Shown here piece by piece: positions 27,742-36,825 of a stretch of DNA of 64,000 bases. Both the position numbers and the translations under genes were made by a program. The DNA is taken from contig JADKCK010000003.1 of the NCBI GenBank assembly GCA_016718845.1, positions 179,281 through 243,280 on the forward strand. Reading direction: 5' to 3'. Positions within the stretch are counted from its first letter, which is position 1, and each line of letters begins with the position of its first letter. Under the pieces are notes generated by a model. The model saw only the letters and a program-made list of their open reading frames with translations. It made no database searches and was not told the origin of the DNA. The DNA comes from Sphingobacteriales bacterium (GTDB lineage: Bacteria > Bacteroidota > Bacteroidia > Chitinophagales > UBA2359).

Positions 27742-28132
27742 AGTAATTTAAATTGTATGAAATAAGCCTTTACATCAATTATCAATAGGCTTTATTTGGG
27801 TACAATATTAGTTGTTTTTGTGCAAATAAAAAAACAGTTAGACCCAAAATGCCCAACTGCTTTTAAAATTATTTTTATAGAATTTGATTTTCATTCATTT
27901 ACGCTTGCATTTATTAGGCTTTAAGCCAATTTATTGGTCAAAATTTGTCCAAAGGTTTGCGCTTGCCCCGCTTGACGCGGAATATGTCTTTTTTGGGGGT
28001 GGTGCTTGGCTTACCCTAATTTGCCAAGTTGGTGGCACCCCCGTAGCATAGTTAGCGCTAGGCAAACAAACCATATTTTATGTCCATATCATAGTAACAA
28101 TACAATAAGCCACTTTGTTTTGAAGTGGGTAC
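27742..28132. other. Intergenic region, mostly without features
   Basis: 390 bases between the adaptor and rnhB. It holds the second copy of the ~85-bp dispersed element (27965-28040). A weak A/T-flanked imperfect hairpin near 27830-27865 may be a terminator. No coding signal. Confidence 0.45.
27965..28040 (+). repeat. Dispersed ~85-bp element, copy 2
   Basis: Inverted relative to copy 1 at 21950-22033. The 35-base core is essentially identical, and the flanks share TTGGCTT-type and GGCACCCCC blocks at similar distance. Confidence 0.6.
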
Positions 28133-28750
28133 TTAATCGCCAAAATTTAGGCTTGGGTTGGGCAAAAGCCTAAAACTAAGCCTATGATAAGGCGTTGTAC
28201 CATGTTGCTCAATAGCAGCTCGGTGTGCGGCTGTTGGGTATCCTTTATTATTTTTCCAGCCATAAAAAGGATACTCTTTATCTAACTGTGTCATATATTC
28301 ATCGCGGTAGGTTTTGGCTAACACCGACGCTGCCGCTATCGAGGCATATTTACTGTCGCCCTTAACAATACATTGATGTGCGATATTTGGGTAAGGTTTA
28401 AATCTATTGCCATCTATCAGCAAAAAACTTGGTTGTATCAACAAAGCGGCAATAGCTTTGTGCATAGCGGCAATGCTGGCATTTAGTATGTTTATTTGGT
28501 CAATTTCGGGAGCGTTGAGTTGTGCAACAGCCCACGCAATGGCATTTTGCTCGATGATAGGGCGCAACAAATCGCGGTTTTTCTCGCTCATCTGCTTCGA
28601 GTCGGTTAGCAGCGGGTGGCTAAAATTGGGTGGCAGAATAACGGCTGCCGCAAACACGGCACCTGCCAAACAGCCGCGTCCTGCTTCGTCGCAACCTGCT
28701 TCTATCAGGTGTGGGTGCAAATGTGGTTGAAGCGAATAGATGATTGACAA
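28133..28750 (-). CDS. rnhB: Ribonuclease HII
   Basis: RNase HII nicks DNA at embedded ribonucleotides and removes RNA from RNA-DNA hybrids. 205 residues, normal for the family. Active-site acids are visible: EAGCDEAGRGCLAG (Asp21 and Glu22), the LLTDSKQMS motif, LLIDGNRF, and GDSKYASIAAASVLAKTYRD with the later metal ligand Asp. The C-terminal GYPTAAHRAAIEQHGTTPYH is conserved. It starts 25 bases after the stop of the small membrane-protein gene, so the two form an operon. Confidence 0.96.
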   Translation of the reverse strand: MSIIYSLQPHLHPHLIEAGCDEAGRGCLAGAVFAAAVILPPNFSHPLLTDSKQMSEKNRDLLRPIIEQNAIAWAVAQLNAPEIDQINILNASIAAMHKAIAALLIQPSFLLIDGNRFKPYPNIAHQCIVKGDSKYASIAAASVLAKTYRDEYMTQLDKEYPFYGWKNNKGYPTAAHRAAIEQHGTTPYHRLSFRLLPNPSLNFGD

Positions 28751-28775
28751 AGTAAAAAATGATTAAACGGTGTGC

Positions 28776-29189
28776 TTATTTGGTGGTATCTTTGGGTTTA
28801 ATGGTGGGGTTGTCGTATTTTACCATTTGCAGCAAATATTGTGTTTCTATAACACCATATATAATGTAGAACGGGAAAAATGGTAAGATGAAACGCGGTG
28901 TTTCGGGCTTGGCTACTAATATATAAAGCAATATCATCAACAAGCAAAACACAAACTTTAAAGCCATAGCGCCCAATACCACATAAACTGCTTTGCCAGC
29001 CGTGCTGGTTTTGTTCGACATGGCTGCTAAACCCAACACAAAGGGCGTAATAAGGCTAAAAAATCCCCAACAAATCCAAACAAATGCAGGGTCGTTGCCC
29101 AATAAGTTGCCAAATTGCAGCGCCGCCAATAAAATGCCTATAATAAGCGATACAATAAAAATACGTTTATAAAGTGTAGTAACTGACAT
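28776..29189 (-). CDS. Four-helix membrane protein, function unknown
   Basis: 137 residues with four predicted helices: about 8-27 (YKRIFIVSLIIGILLAALQF), 36-56, 66-94 and 103-125 (FILPFFPFYIIYGVIETQYL). The loops are short, and the C-terminal tail (TIKPKDTTK) is basic. I do not recognise the family. The gene lies 25 bases upstream of rnhB on the same strand and probably shares its transcript, which need not imply shared function. Confidence 0.7.
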   Translation of the reverse strand: MSVTTLYKRIFIVSLIIGILLAALQFGNLLGNDPAFVWICWGFFSLITPFVLGLAAMSNKTSTAGKAVYVVLGAMALKFVFCLLMILLYILVAKPETPRFILPFFPFYIIYGVIETQYLLQMVKYDNPTIKPKDTTK

Positions 29190-29314
29190 GTAATAAATAG
29201 TGATTATTGATTAAAACTATTGCTATTGTTACAAAACAATTAATAAAGTTGGCTATCAAAACATTGTGCTTTTGTGCCTATTTGATAGCCAACTATTAGC
29301 CGTATCTATACCTA

Positions 29315-31111
29315 TTAACGTACCGCAGGCACGGCAATAGCACTTACATTTTGTCGGAAAAGGTCAAAATCGGCGATAGTTATATTGCCGTTTAGGTTAA
29401 GGTCGGCGGGGTTGTAGGTAGTGCTGCCTTGCGGTGATATATAGGCGTTAAAATCGGCATAATTAATTACGCCATCGGCATTTATATCACCAGCTTTTAG
29501 GGCGTAGGTATTGGCATTTATTTCTGCTAGTTGATTGGCACCTGCTTGTATGTTGGCGGGCAGTGTAAAATCGAAGGCGGTTGTGTTAGGCAAGGTTTGT
29601 ACCAAGCGACTAACAACTGCCAAATGGTTGCGCGTTCTGATAGCTATATTATAGGCGTTGCCAGCGGTTATGGTATAAAATTTTACGCCTGTGGTGCCAT
29701 CGGTGTCAATAATATCGCCATTGGCAGCAACAAAAGCGGCGCGGCGCTCAACAATGTTGGTATTGGTGTCGTCGCGCAGCTCTACCAATACCCAATCAAC
29801 GGCATTTGCGGGTATGGCTGCGGCATTGGCTACTGTTTCGGTGCCTTGATAATTAAAAGGTGCCGTGTTAAACGGTTGGGCAGTAGGTAATAAGTTGTTG
29901 GTGCGCAGGGTGGTGTTCATGTTTGCGCCATTGTATGCACCTTGTAGCACTACCTTAGCCAACAAAGGTATGCCCGGATTTGGCGGTGTGCCTTGCAATA
30001 GGTTTACATTGCCCGAAAAAGCGGCTTTGTCGTCGGCACCCGATATAAGCAAATAGTATGTGCCCGCAGGCAAGCATGTGGCGTTTAGGGTTGTTGTACC
30101 GCCAATACTTAAACACTCCGAAGCAATAACATCGGCTGCGGTAACTTTTTGTCCGGGTGCAGCTTGGGCATTTATGGTTACTTCGGGGCATTGCACATTG
30201 CTCAACAAGGTGGCGTTAACGCTGCCGGTACCTGTCCAGCCTGTTAGGTCAAAGCTAAGGTTGTTGCAATCATAAGGGGCATCTATCTGATAAAAAGCGG
30301 TGGTGCTGTTGTAGCTGGTGCCTACGGTGCAAGGGGTATTGCTGGCATTAAAATAGCCGCCATTTTGTGCCGATTTACACAAACAACGCGAAATAGTTTG
30401 GGTTTGCGGCGAGCCTGTGTTGGCAAAGGCAAGTAATGTAGGGTCGCTACACGAAAAACCCGATTGATAACTCGACACCTCGAAGCAGATAGTGCCGCCT
30501 GTGCTTTGGTAATTTTCGAGCTGAAACCAAAAGGTATAATCATCAACCGATATAGAAGTTAATGGCGATGGTGGGTTAGCGTTTATACCATCTTCGATTT
30601 GTTGGGCTGTTGGTATGGTTCCGGCGGGCAAAATAAGTTGGTTCCCTGTATCAGGTATCGAATCGTTGGCACAAGTAACGGGTTGGAAACCTTGGTCGCC
30701 GCAAACATCATTTACCCCTACCGGAATAAAGCCACCTATAATGGCAGTACCTTGTACGGCGGCATAACTGGCTACGGTAGGGTTGTGTGCGGGGTCGGGT
30801 AGTTGTTTCCAAGCTATCACCACCGAACCATCGAAGTTGTTAAATTCGGTGTATGGATTGTGTATTTTAAACCAAACGTCTTTGTGGGGTGTCCAACCGC
30901 ACGACGGAGCAGGTGTGCTAGCTGTGGCGCTGGTTAAATCAACGCAGATTTTTTTACAGGTATTAAATGCAGGCACTAAATCGGCTGCAGCACTGCAATC
31001 GTCGGGTGGGTTGTTAAGCGTGACTGTTTGATAATCGGCACAATTTTGCGCATTTAGTGCAAATGTACCTAAAACAAGCAATAATAAGCAAAGTAATTTT
31101 TTATGAAACAT
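29315..31111 (-). CDS. Large secreted protein with C-terminal dockerin-like repeats
   Basis: 598 residues. A signal peptide covers about 1-21 (LLLLVLGTFALNAQ). The N-terminal half is Cys-rich and strand-rich (KDVWFKIHNPYTEFNNFDGS, a pattern seen in secreted Bacteroidota adhesin-like proteins). Segments of PPC-like character (YYLLISGADD) precede a domain around 380-520. At the C-terminus two EF-hand-like dockerin repeats appear: GDINADGVINYADFNAYISP and ADLNLNGNITIADFDLFRQN, each with the D-x-N-x-D/N-G calcium loop. I see no type IX sorting domain at the end. Likely exported and calcium-binding; the role is unknown. A TACTTTTG promoter lies 32 bases upstream. Confidence 0.75.
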   Translation of the reverse strand: MFHKKLLCLLLLVLGTFALNAQNCADYQTVTLNNPPDDCSAAADLVPAFNTCKKICVDLTSATASTPAPSCGWTPHKDVWFKIHNPYTEFNNFDGSVVIAWKQLPDPAHNPTVASYAAVQGTAIIGGFIPVGVNDVCGDQGFQPVTCANDSIPDTGNQLILPAGTIPTAQQIEDGINANPPSPLTSISVDDYTFWFQLENYQSTGGTICFEVSSYQSGFSCSDPTLLAFANTGSPQTQTISRCLCKSAQNGGYFNASNTPCTVGTSYNSTTAFYQIDAPYDCNNLSFDLTGWTGTGSVNATLLSNVQCPEVTINAQAAPGQKVTAADVIASECLSIGGTTTLNATCLPAGTYYLLISGADDKAAFSGNVNLLQGTPPNPGIPLLAKVVLQGAYNGANMNTTLRTNNLLPTAQPFNTAPFNYQGTETVANAAAIPANAVDWVLVELRDDTNTNIVERRAAFVAANGDIIDTDGTTGVKFYTITAGNAYNIAIRTRNHLAVVSRLVQTLPNTTAFDFTLPANIQAGANQLAEINANTYALKAGDINADGVINYADFNAYISPQGSTTYNPADLNLNGNITIADFDLFRQNVSAIAVPAVR

Positions 31112-31142
31112 GACAATTTAGTTGTGAATTTTAAAACAAACG

Positions 31143-31150
31143 CAAAAGTA
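31143..31150 (-). promoter_or_regulatory. -7 element TACTTTTG for the dockerin-like protein
   Basis: TACTTTTG on the minus strand, 32 bases upstream of the ATG at 31111. Confidence 0.55.
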
Positions 31151-31269
31151 GTGCTTTTTGACGTATTTTTTAGACTAAAGAAGCTACTTTGTCCCAAAAA
31201 AATGATTTTAAGTGCTATTAATCTTGTTGGCACATTTATTTTAATGGTACTGCGACCTTTTTTGTGAGT

Positions 31270-31304
31270 CTTATCAGTAGCGTTAAAATCCTACTACTGA
31301 TAAG
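31270..31304. other. Perfect 11-bp hairpin in a divergent intergenic region
   Basis: CTTATCAGTAG (31270-31280) pairs with CTACTGATAAG (31294-31304) across 13 bases. There is no T-tract, so it is not a clear terminator. It lies between divergent genes and could be an operator or part of a leader. The remaining roughly 400 bases of this gap show no gene. Confidence 0.5.
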
Positions 31305-31586
31305 CCTGATTTGATTACCCAAATCTTTGTCGTAGTGTTATCTTAATTTTGTTAAAGCATTGTTTACTAATCTCAAATTTTTGGCACGTTTATAGCTGTA
31401 CTTTAAAGACTTTCTTGTGTTTTTACGATTTTAGTCCCTAATTTCAGAACATAAGCTCGTATTAATACGTATACTCATTACGAGCTAATCAAGTTGTGCT
31501 AGCAAACTGTTGCTGTTATTGTCGGTTTGTTTGTCGTCGTTTTTATATCCCCAATTTTATTTTTCTATTTTCTAAAATTAATCTGC

Positions 31587-32693
31587 ATGAATCTGCACGA
31601 AAGTTTGCTGTCAACCCAGTACACCACCCTTATCGAAAACTTACAAGAAGGTATTTTACTCGAAAATGATAACGGAGTAGCCATTCTTATAAATAAATTT
31701 TTCTGCGATTTATTTAGCATCGAACATGCTAAAGTTTCTTTATCAGGTTATAAAACCAATCAAATACTAAATACTATAAAAAACAAATTTGTAGTACCTC
31801 AACAATTAATGACACTACCTATTGTGCCGTTTCATACCGATACCACAACATTAAGCGACGAGATAGAATTGCTCGATGGACGATTTTTAGAAAGAACCAC
31901 TACCCCAATTTTTAAAAATAATGTATGTAAGGGCAGATTATGGACTTACCGAGATATAACTGCTCAAAAACAGCTAGTAGACAAAAAAAATAAAAAAATT
32001 GAAGAATTAGCTGCTCAAAACAATATCAAAAGCGAATTTTTATCCATCATTTCGCACGATTTACGCAGCCCTTTAGGTATCTTGAAAGGCTATGTAGATT
32101 TGTTAAATAGCAACCGGTTATCGGGCGAAGATGCTGCTTTTTTTCAACAACATTTAACCGAATCGCTGAATGCAACAACCAGTTTGTTAGATAATTTGTT
32201 AGATTGGTCGAAAATGCAAATGGCAGGTAATTTTATAAATGTACAAAAAACTCAAATATCCCCAATTGTAGACGACTGTTTTGCGCTAGTAAAAACAATT
32301 GCCAACGAAAAAGGTATTGAACTAATCAACAAAATACCCCCTGCCACTGCCGTTAATACCGATGCCAACATCTTGCGCCTTGTGTTGCGAAACTTAATTG
32401 GCAATGCCATTAAATTTACCAAATCGGGCAGTATTACCGTAAGCCGAAAATACCAAAACGACTGCTTAGAAATTTATGTGGCAGATACAGGTATTGGCAT
32501 GACAGACGACGAACTGTTGTTGCTATTTAATAGCCAAACCGACGGACGAACCATGCTTAAACAAAACGGAACATCGGGTTTGGGCTTGTTTTTGTGCAAA
32601 GAATTTGTAGAAAAACAAGGTGGCGAAATTTGGATAGAAAGCGAACTAGGTAAAGGTAGTACTTTTTGCTTTACCATACCTAAATACTTATAA
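31587..32693 (+). CDS. PAS-domain sensor histidine kinase
   Basis: 368 residues from ATG 31587 (MNLHESLLSTQYTTLIENLQ); an upstream in-frame start would add 20 hydrophobic residues and is less likely. A PAS-like sensor covers about 8-125 (GILLENDNGVAILINKFFCD; GRLWTYRDITAQKQL). HisKA contains SEFLSIISHDLRSPLGILKG with the phospho-acceptor His157. The ATPase has N-box LRLVLRNLIGNAIKFTKSGS, G1 YVADTGIGM and G2 GTSGLGLFLCKEFVEKQGGE. No transmembrane helix, so it is cytoplasmic. No response regulator is adjacent, making this an orphan kinase. It ends at a strong terminator shared with deoC. Confidence 0.93.
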   Translation: MNLHESLLSTQYTTLIENLQEGILLENDNGVAILINKFFCDLFSIEHAKVSLSGYKTNQILNTIKNKFVVPQQLMTLPIVPFHTDTTTLSDEIELLDGRFLERTTTPIFKNNVCKGRLWTYRDITAQKQLVDKKNKKIEELAAQNNIKSEFLSIISHDLRSPLGILKGYVDLLNSNRLSGEDAAFFQQHLTESLNATTSLLDNLLDWSKMQMAGNFINVQKTQISPIVDDCFALVKTIANEKGIELINKIPPATAVNTDANILRLVLRNLIGNAIKFTKSGSITVSRKYQNDCLEIYVADTGIGMTDDELLLLFNSQTDGRTMLKQNGTSGLGLFLCKEFVEKQGGEIWIESELGKGSTFCFTIPKYL

Positions 32694-32736
32694 ATTAGCA
32701 ATTAGTTAACCAATCTGTCTAAAATAACTACAACAC

Positions 32737-32778
32737 AAAAAGTGTGACACTTGGCATGGCGCCAAATGTCACACTTTT
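32737..32778. terminator. Bidirectional terminator between kinase and deoC
   Basis: A 13-bp outer stem (32737-32749 with 32766-32778) plus a small inner TTGGC/GCCAA stem, flanked by A and T runs. It serves both converging genes. Confidence 0.85.
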
Positions 32779-32820
32779 TCTTTGTCTAAACCGATGTAAA
32801 ACACCCCTTTTAACCATTAC

Positions 32821-33480
32821 CTACTTGCCCGTTACAATAGCTACACTATTCGAGCAGCCCAAGCGCGTTGCACCTGCAGCAATCATTGCCTCGGCTTGTT
32901 CGGCGGTTTTTATGCCCCCCGATGCTTTTATTTGTATGTTGTTGGGCAAATTGTCGCGCATAAGGCTAACTACCTCGGTAGTAGCACCGCCACCGCTAAA
33001 GCCCGTCGATGTTTTTACAAAATTTACACCTACGCGGGCACAAATATCGCAGAGTTGTACAATTTGGGTGTTGGCGAGTAGGGCAGTTTCAAAAATTACT
33101 TTAATTATTTTTTGTTGCCCCTGTATATAATCCGCAAGTACCGATATTTCCTTTTCTGTTTTATCCCACCTACCATCTTTTATCCAACCAATATTAACTA
33201 CTATATCTATCTCGTCGACACCTACATCGCATTGCCACATAGCTTCTGCCATTTTTATGGTAAGCGGCTGATACCCCAACGGGAAGCCCAATACAGTAGC
33301 TACTTTTATGGGTGTATCGTCGAGCAACCTAATGGCTTGCTTGGTATAAACAGGCGGTACGCACACGGCTGCAAATTGGTATTGTATTGCCTCGCGACAA
33401 AGTTGGTTGATATTGGCTTGTATCGTATCGGGTTTTAAGGCGGTATGGTCTATAAGCGATGCTAAAAGATGATTGTGCAT
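32821..33480 (-). CDS. deoC: Deoxyribose-phosphate aldolase
   Basis: DeoC splits 2-deoxyribose 5-phosphate into glyceraldehyde 3-phosphate and acetaldehyde in nucleoside salvage. 219 residues, a typical TIM barrel. The start MHNHLLASLIDHTALKPDT is characteristic. The Schiff-base lysine is Lys156 in VNFVKTSTGFSGGGAT, the second lysine is Lys185 in IQIKASGGIKTAEQAE, and Asp92 lies in EIDIVVNIGWIKDG. No other deo genes are near. It is 46 bases downstream of scpB on the same strand. Confidence 0.97.
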   Translation of the reverse strand: MHNHLLASLIDHTALKPDTIQANINQLCREAIQYQFAAVCVPPVYTKQAIRLLDDTPIKVATVLGFPLGYQPLTIKMAEAMWQCDVGVDEIDIVVNIGWIKDGRWDKTEKEISVLADYIQGQQKIIKVIFETALLANTQIVQLCDICARVGVNFVKTSTGFSGGGATTEVVSLMRDNLPNNIQIKASGGIKTAEQAEAMIAAGATRLGCSNSVAIVTGK

Positions 33481-33526
33481 GATTAATGGGTTTTATTGTT
33501 TTTGATTGATTTGGATTGGGAAAACA

Positions 33527-34090
33527 CTACTCTGGCGCGCCAATTTCGTTATCGGCAACGGGTTGTATTTCTTTTAATTTGGGCAAGTCTTTCATCGAGC
33601 CAATGCCAAAATAATCCATAAAAAACTGGCTAGTGCCGTACAAAAGTGGTCTGCCGGGCAAGGCATTGTTGCGCCCCGATATTTCGACTAATTCTTTTTC
33701 TAACAATTTTTGTACGCTATAATCGCAGTTTACACCGCGTATTTGTTCAATTTCGGCTTTAGTGATGGGCTGCTTGTAGGCAATAATAGCCAAAGTTTCG
33801 AGGGTGGCAGTTGATAGCTTTTTCTTTGCCTTTTGATTGGCATAGGTGGCAATGGTTTTGTGGTACAATGGCTTTGTTAAAAACTGATACCCACCGCCAA
33901 TGGCAACCAACTCGAAAGCAAAATAATCGTTGTGGTATTTGTTGATGATTAACTCAACACATTCAACAATCTCTACTTCTTCGAATGGCTGCTCAAACGA
34001 TTTTTCTAAACAAGCCCTTATTTCGGCTACCGAAACGGGTTGCTGTGCCGAAAACAACAGGGCTTCGATAGATAATTGTAGATTCTCCAA
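33527..34090 (-). CDS. scpB: Segregation and condensation protein B
   Basis: ScpB dimerises and binds ScpA to form the kleisin complex on SMC. 187 residues with two winged-helix domains: the N-terminal one (LSIEALLFSAQQPVSVAEIR) and the second (KKKLSTATLETLAIIAYKQP, ITKAEIEQIRGVNCDYSVQK, LLEKELVEISGR). The C-terminal part LYGTSQFFMDYFGIGSMKDL is highly conserved. ScpA is not adjacent here. Likely in one transcript with deoC, with a 46-base gap. Confidence 0.96.
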   Translation of the reverse strand: MENLQLSIEALLFSAQQPVSVAEIRACLEKSFEQPFEEVEIVECVELIINKYHNDYFAFELVAIGGGYQFLTKPLYHKTIATYANQKAKKKLSTATLETLAIIAYKQPITKAEIEQIRGVNCDYSVQKLLEKELVEISGRNNALPGRPLLYGTSQFFMDYFGIGSMKDLPKLKEIQPVADNEIGAPE

Positions 34091-34312
34091 GATGCGATTT
34101 ACTAATTTATTTGTTAAAACAGTTTACTTGCTTGTATAAGCCCCAAACAAGCGGCAAAGTTACGAAAAAAATGGCACTTTGGGTAATGCCCGTTTTTAGG
34201 GCGCAAACCAAACATATTGTGGGCAGACAAAAGGTGCAATCAGCACCGAATATGGAACTGCGCGAAGCAAAAGCATTTTTAAAATACTTTTGGAGCTTAG
34301 ATGAACGGGCTG

Positions 34313-34813
34313 TTACAGTGGCGGCTGCGGCTGTATACGTTCTATAATGTTGGTGGTCGAAAAACCTTCGATGTAGGGCACAGTAACTACAATACCTTCG
34401 CGGGCGGTTACAATGTCGTAGCCCACAATGTCGGCGGGTTTATAGTCGCCGCCTTTAACCAACACATCGGGCTGTATAAGGCGTATCAGTTCAAGCGGTG
34501 TTTCGTCGTCGAACAGCACTACGGCATCTACAAAACTCAACGACGCCAATATCAACGAGCGCGTATATTGGTCTTGGATTGGGCGGTCGGGTCCTTTTAA
34601 TCGGTTAATCGAGGCATCGGTGTTTAAGCCCACAATAAGGCGCGTGCCATAGTCGGCTGCCGATGTTAGGGTGTTGATATGTCCCTGATGTAGTAAATCG
34701 AAGCAGCCATTGGTAAACACAATGCGCTGCTCTTTAAACCGCCAAAGGTGTATTTTTTGCGATAGCTTGTCGAACGGAATAATTTTGTGGGCAATTAAAT
34801 CTATTGTTATCAT
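34313..34813 (-). CDS. rfaE2: D-glycero-beta-D-manno-heptose 1-phosphate adenylyltransferase
   Basis: A nucleotidyltransferase that makes ADP-heptose for LPS inner core. 166 residues, only the C-terminal half of the bifunctional HldE. Motifs: VFTNGCFDLLHQGHINTL with HxGH at 42-45, a GLNTDASINRLKGPDRPI segment, and the C-terminal EGFSTTNIIERIQ, which matches the family ISTTxII. Lys in VKGGDYKPADIVG is also conserved. The kinase half (RfaE1) is not in view. Its start abuts an octamer repeat array, which occupies the place of a usual promoter. Confidence 0.93.
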   Translation of the reverse strand: MITIDLIAHKIIPFDKLSQKIHLWRFKEQRIVFTNGCFDLLHQGHINTLTSAADYGTRLIVGLNTDASINRLKGPDRPIQDQYTRSLILASLSFVDAVVLFDDETPLELIRLIQPDVLVKGGDYKPADIVGYDIVTAREGIVVTVPYIEGFSTTNIIERIQPQPPL

Positions 34814-34941
34814 GTGGTGATGTGGTGATGTGGTGATGTGGTGATGTGGTGATGTGGTGATGTGGTGATGTGGTGATGTGGTGAGGTGGTGATGTGGTGA
34901 GGTGGTGAGGTGGTGAGGTGGTGAGGTGGTGAAGTAGTGAA
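34812..34941. repeat. Octamer-period array, copy B (ATGTGGTG)n
   Basis: About 13-16 units of ATGTGGTG/AGGTGGTG, the reverse complement of the CACCACAT-type octamer. It begins at the ATG of rfaE2. The minus strand shows an 8-residue periodic frame (TTSPHHHI), a by-product of the 8-bp period. It decays toward 34970, where GGTCGTTGAGC begins. Confidence 0.85.
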
Positions 34942-34970
34942 TGAGTGAAAGAGCGATATGATGATGTGAC

Positions 34971-35117
34971 GGTCGTTGAGCGTAGTCGAAACGAAGTAGT
35001 GATTATCGCCAAAAACTAGTACGTTTTGGGGGATATTGTAGTGATTATCGCCCAAAACTAGTACAATATTGAGGATATTGTAGTGATTATCGCCCAAAAC
35101 TATTACGATATGGGGAT
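34971..35117. repeat. GTCGTTGAGC motif followed by a second 42-bp tandem array (2.8 units)
   Basis: 34971-34992 is a dispersed motif (ggtcgttgagcgtagtcg) also seen at 44658 and, inverted, at 39421. Units of exactly 42 bases then start at 34997, 35039 and 35081 (tagtgattatcgcccaaaac then a variable tagta stretch and gggatattg). The minus strand reads 14-residue repeats (GDNHYNI then VLVL-like), probably not a gene. Confidence 0.75.
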
Positions 35118-35139
35118 TGGGAATTTACGCCAAAACCAA

Positions 35140-35245
35140 GGGGTTTGGGCCCCCCCTCCCCGGGGGGGCGGTAAAGGGGGGCTTGGGGGGCCTTTTTTTA
35201 GGGGGGGGTTCCCCCCCTTAATTTGCCCAGGCGGTGGGGGGGGGG
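35140..35245. other. Homopolymer-dense GC-rich block
   Basis: C and G runs of 6-9 fill about 100 bases before the glpK stop. It resembles 22097-22215. Base calls here should not be trusted. Confidence 0.5.
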
Positions 35246-35288
35246 GTTGGGGGGTTGCCATTTGGTGGATTTGTAGGTATTTTGTGCC

Positions 35289-36779
35289 TTAATCTTCCCA
35301 GTTCATAGAGCGTTCTATGGCTTTTTGCCACTTTTTGCAGCGTTGTGTGCGCTCTTGTTCGTCCATTTGGGGAGTAAATAGGGTGTTACCTTGCCTGTTT
35401 TGGCTAATGGCATCTTGCGAGAAAAAGCCAACGGCAATACCTGCCAAATATGCGGCACCCATGGCAGTAGTTTCTACAACAACAGGACGTTCAACGGGCG
35501 TATCTAAAATATCTGCCTGAAATTGCATCAGCAAATTGTTGGCACAGGCACCACCATCTACACGCAAAGTGGTGAGTTTTAAGCCCGAGTCGGCTTCCAT
35601 GGCTTTTAGTACATCGCGGGTTTGGTAAGCCAACGACTCGAGGGTGGCACGCACCAAATGTGCTTTGGTAGTGCGACGCGTAAGCCCAAATATTGCCCCG
35701 CGAGCGTACATGTCCCAATAGGGTGCGCCCAAACCGGCAAAAGCGGGCACTACATACACGCCGTCCGAGTTGGGTACTTTGTTGGCGTAGAACTCCGAGT
35801 CGGCAGCCGAGTCGATGAGGCGTAAGCCATCGCGCAGCCACTGAATGGCAGCCCCTGCGATGAAAACACTGCCCTCAAGGGCGTACTCTACCGTTCCGTT
35901 TAGCCCCCATGCAATGGTGGTTAGCAGTCCATTTTTCGAGCGTATGCGCTCGGTGCCGGTGTTCATGAGCATAAAACAGCCTGTGCCGTAGGTATTTTTT
36001 GCCATGCCCTGTGCAAAACAAGCTTGCCCAAAAAGGGCAGCTTGTTGGTCGCCGGCAACGCCTGTTATGGGTATGGCTGTGCCGCCGAATAGTTCGGGGG
36101 TGGTTGTGCCGTAGTTGTCGGAGGAGTTAAGCACTTTGGGCAACATTTTAGCGGGTATGTTTAGCTCGGCAAGCAATTGTTTATCCCATGCTAAGTTTGC
36201 GATATTGTACAACATGGTGCGCGAGGCGTTGCTGTAGTCGGTGGCGTGCGTTTTGCCATTTGTTAGTTTCCAGATTAGCCAGGTGTCGATGGTGCCAAAT
36301 AGCAATTGTCCTTTTTCGGCTTTTTCGCGGGCATCGGGTACGTTGTCGAGTATCCATTTTATTTTTGTTCCCGAAAAATAGGCATCTATCACCAAACCGG
36401 TGTTTTCGCGGATATAGGGTTCAAAACCTTTGTTTTTTAGGTCGGTGCAGGTGTCGGCGGTGCGGCGGTCTTGCCACACAATGGCATTGTAGATGGCTTT
36501 ACCTGTTTTTTTATCCCAAACAACGGTTGTTTCGCGCTGATTGGTGATGCCAATGGCAGCTATTTGGGTGGCTGTTACGCCACATTGCGTCAGCACTTGT
36601 TGTGCGGTGGCTAGTTGGGTGTCCCAAATTTCGTCGGGATTATGCTCAACCCAGCCTGCTTGGGGGTAAATTTGGGTAAATTCGCGTTGTGCTATGCCCA
36701 CAATTTGGGCTTTTTCGTTGAACAAAATGGCACGCGAGCTGGTTGTGCCTTGGTCGAGGGCAAGTATATAACGGCTCAA
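35289..36779 (-). CDS. glpK: Glycerol kinase
   Basis: Phosphorylates glycerol to sn-glycerol 3-phosphate with ATP. 496 residues, the standard FGGY kinase length. The N-terminus YILALDQGTTSSRAILFNEK is diagnostic. Further motifs: TNQRETTVVWDKKTGKAIYN, LIWKLTNGKTHATDYSNASR, GVAGDQQAALFGQACFAQGM and AYQTRDVLKAMEADSGL. Both domains are complete. No glpF or glpD is near. The upstream unknown gene ends 46 bases away on the same strand, so co-transcription is possible. Confidence 0.97.
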   Translation of the reverse strand: MSRYILALDQGTTSSRAILFNEKAQIVGIAQREFTQIYPQAGWVEHNPDEIWDTQLATAQQVLTQCGVTATQIAAIGITNQRETTVVWDKKTGKAIYNAIVWQDRRTADTCTDLKNKGFEPYIRENTGLVIDAYFSGTKIKWILDNVPDAREKAEKGQLLFGTIDTWLIWKLTNGKTHATDYSNASRTMLYNIANLAWDKQLLAELNIPAKMLPKVLNSSDNYGTTTPELFGGTAIPITGVAGDQQAALFGQACFAQGMAKNTYGTGCFMLMNTGTERIRSKNGLLTTIAWGLNGTVEYALEGSVFIAGAAIQWLRDGLRLIDSAADSEFYANKVPNSDGVYVVPAFAGLGAPYWDMYARGAIFGLTRRTTKAHLVRATLESLAYQTRDVLKAMEADSGLKLTTLRVDGGACANNLLMQFQADILDTPVERPVVVETTAMGAAYLAGIAVGFFSQDAISQNRQGNTLFTPQMDEQERTQRCKKWQKAIERSMNWED

Positions 36780-36825
36780 TTTTATTATTGGTTATTAGTT
36801 ATTGATTGTGATATCTTGTAATTAT

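Noticed and set aside
34810..35097. His/Thr/Ser/Pro-rich minus-strand frames as a metal-binding peptide
   Set aside because: They are by-products of the 8-bp and 42-bp repeats and have no independent gene signals.
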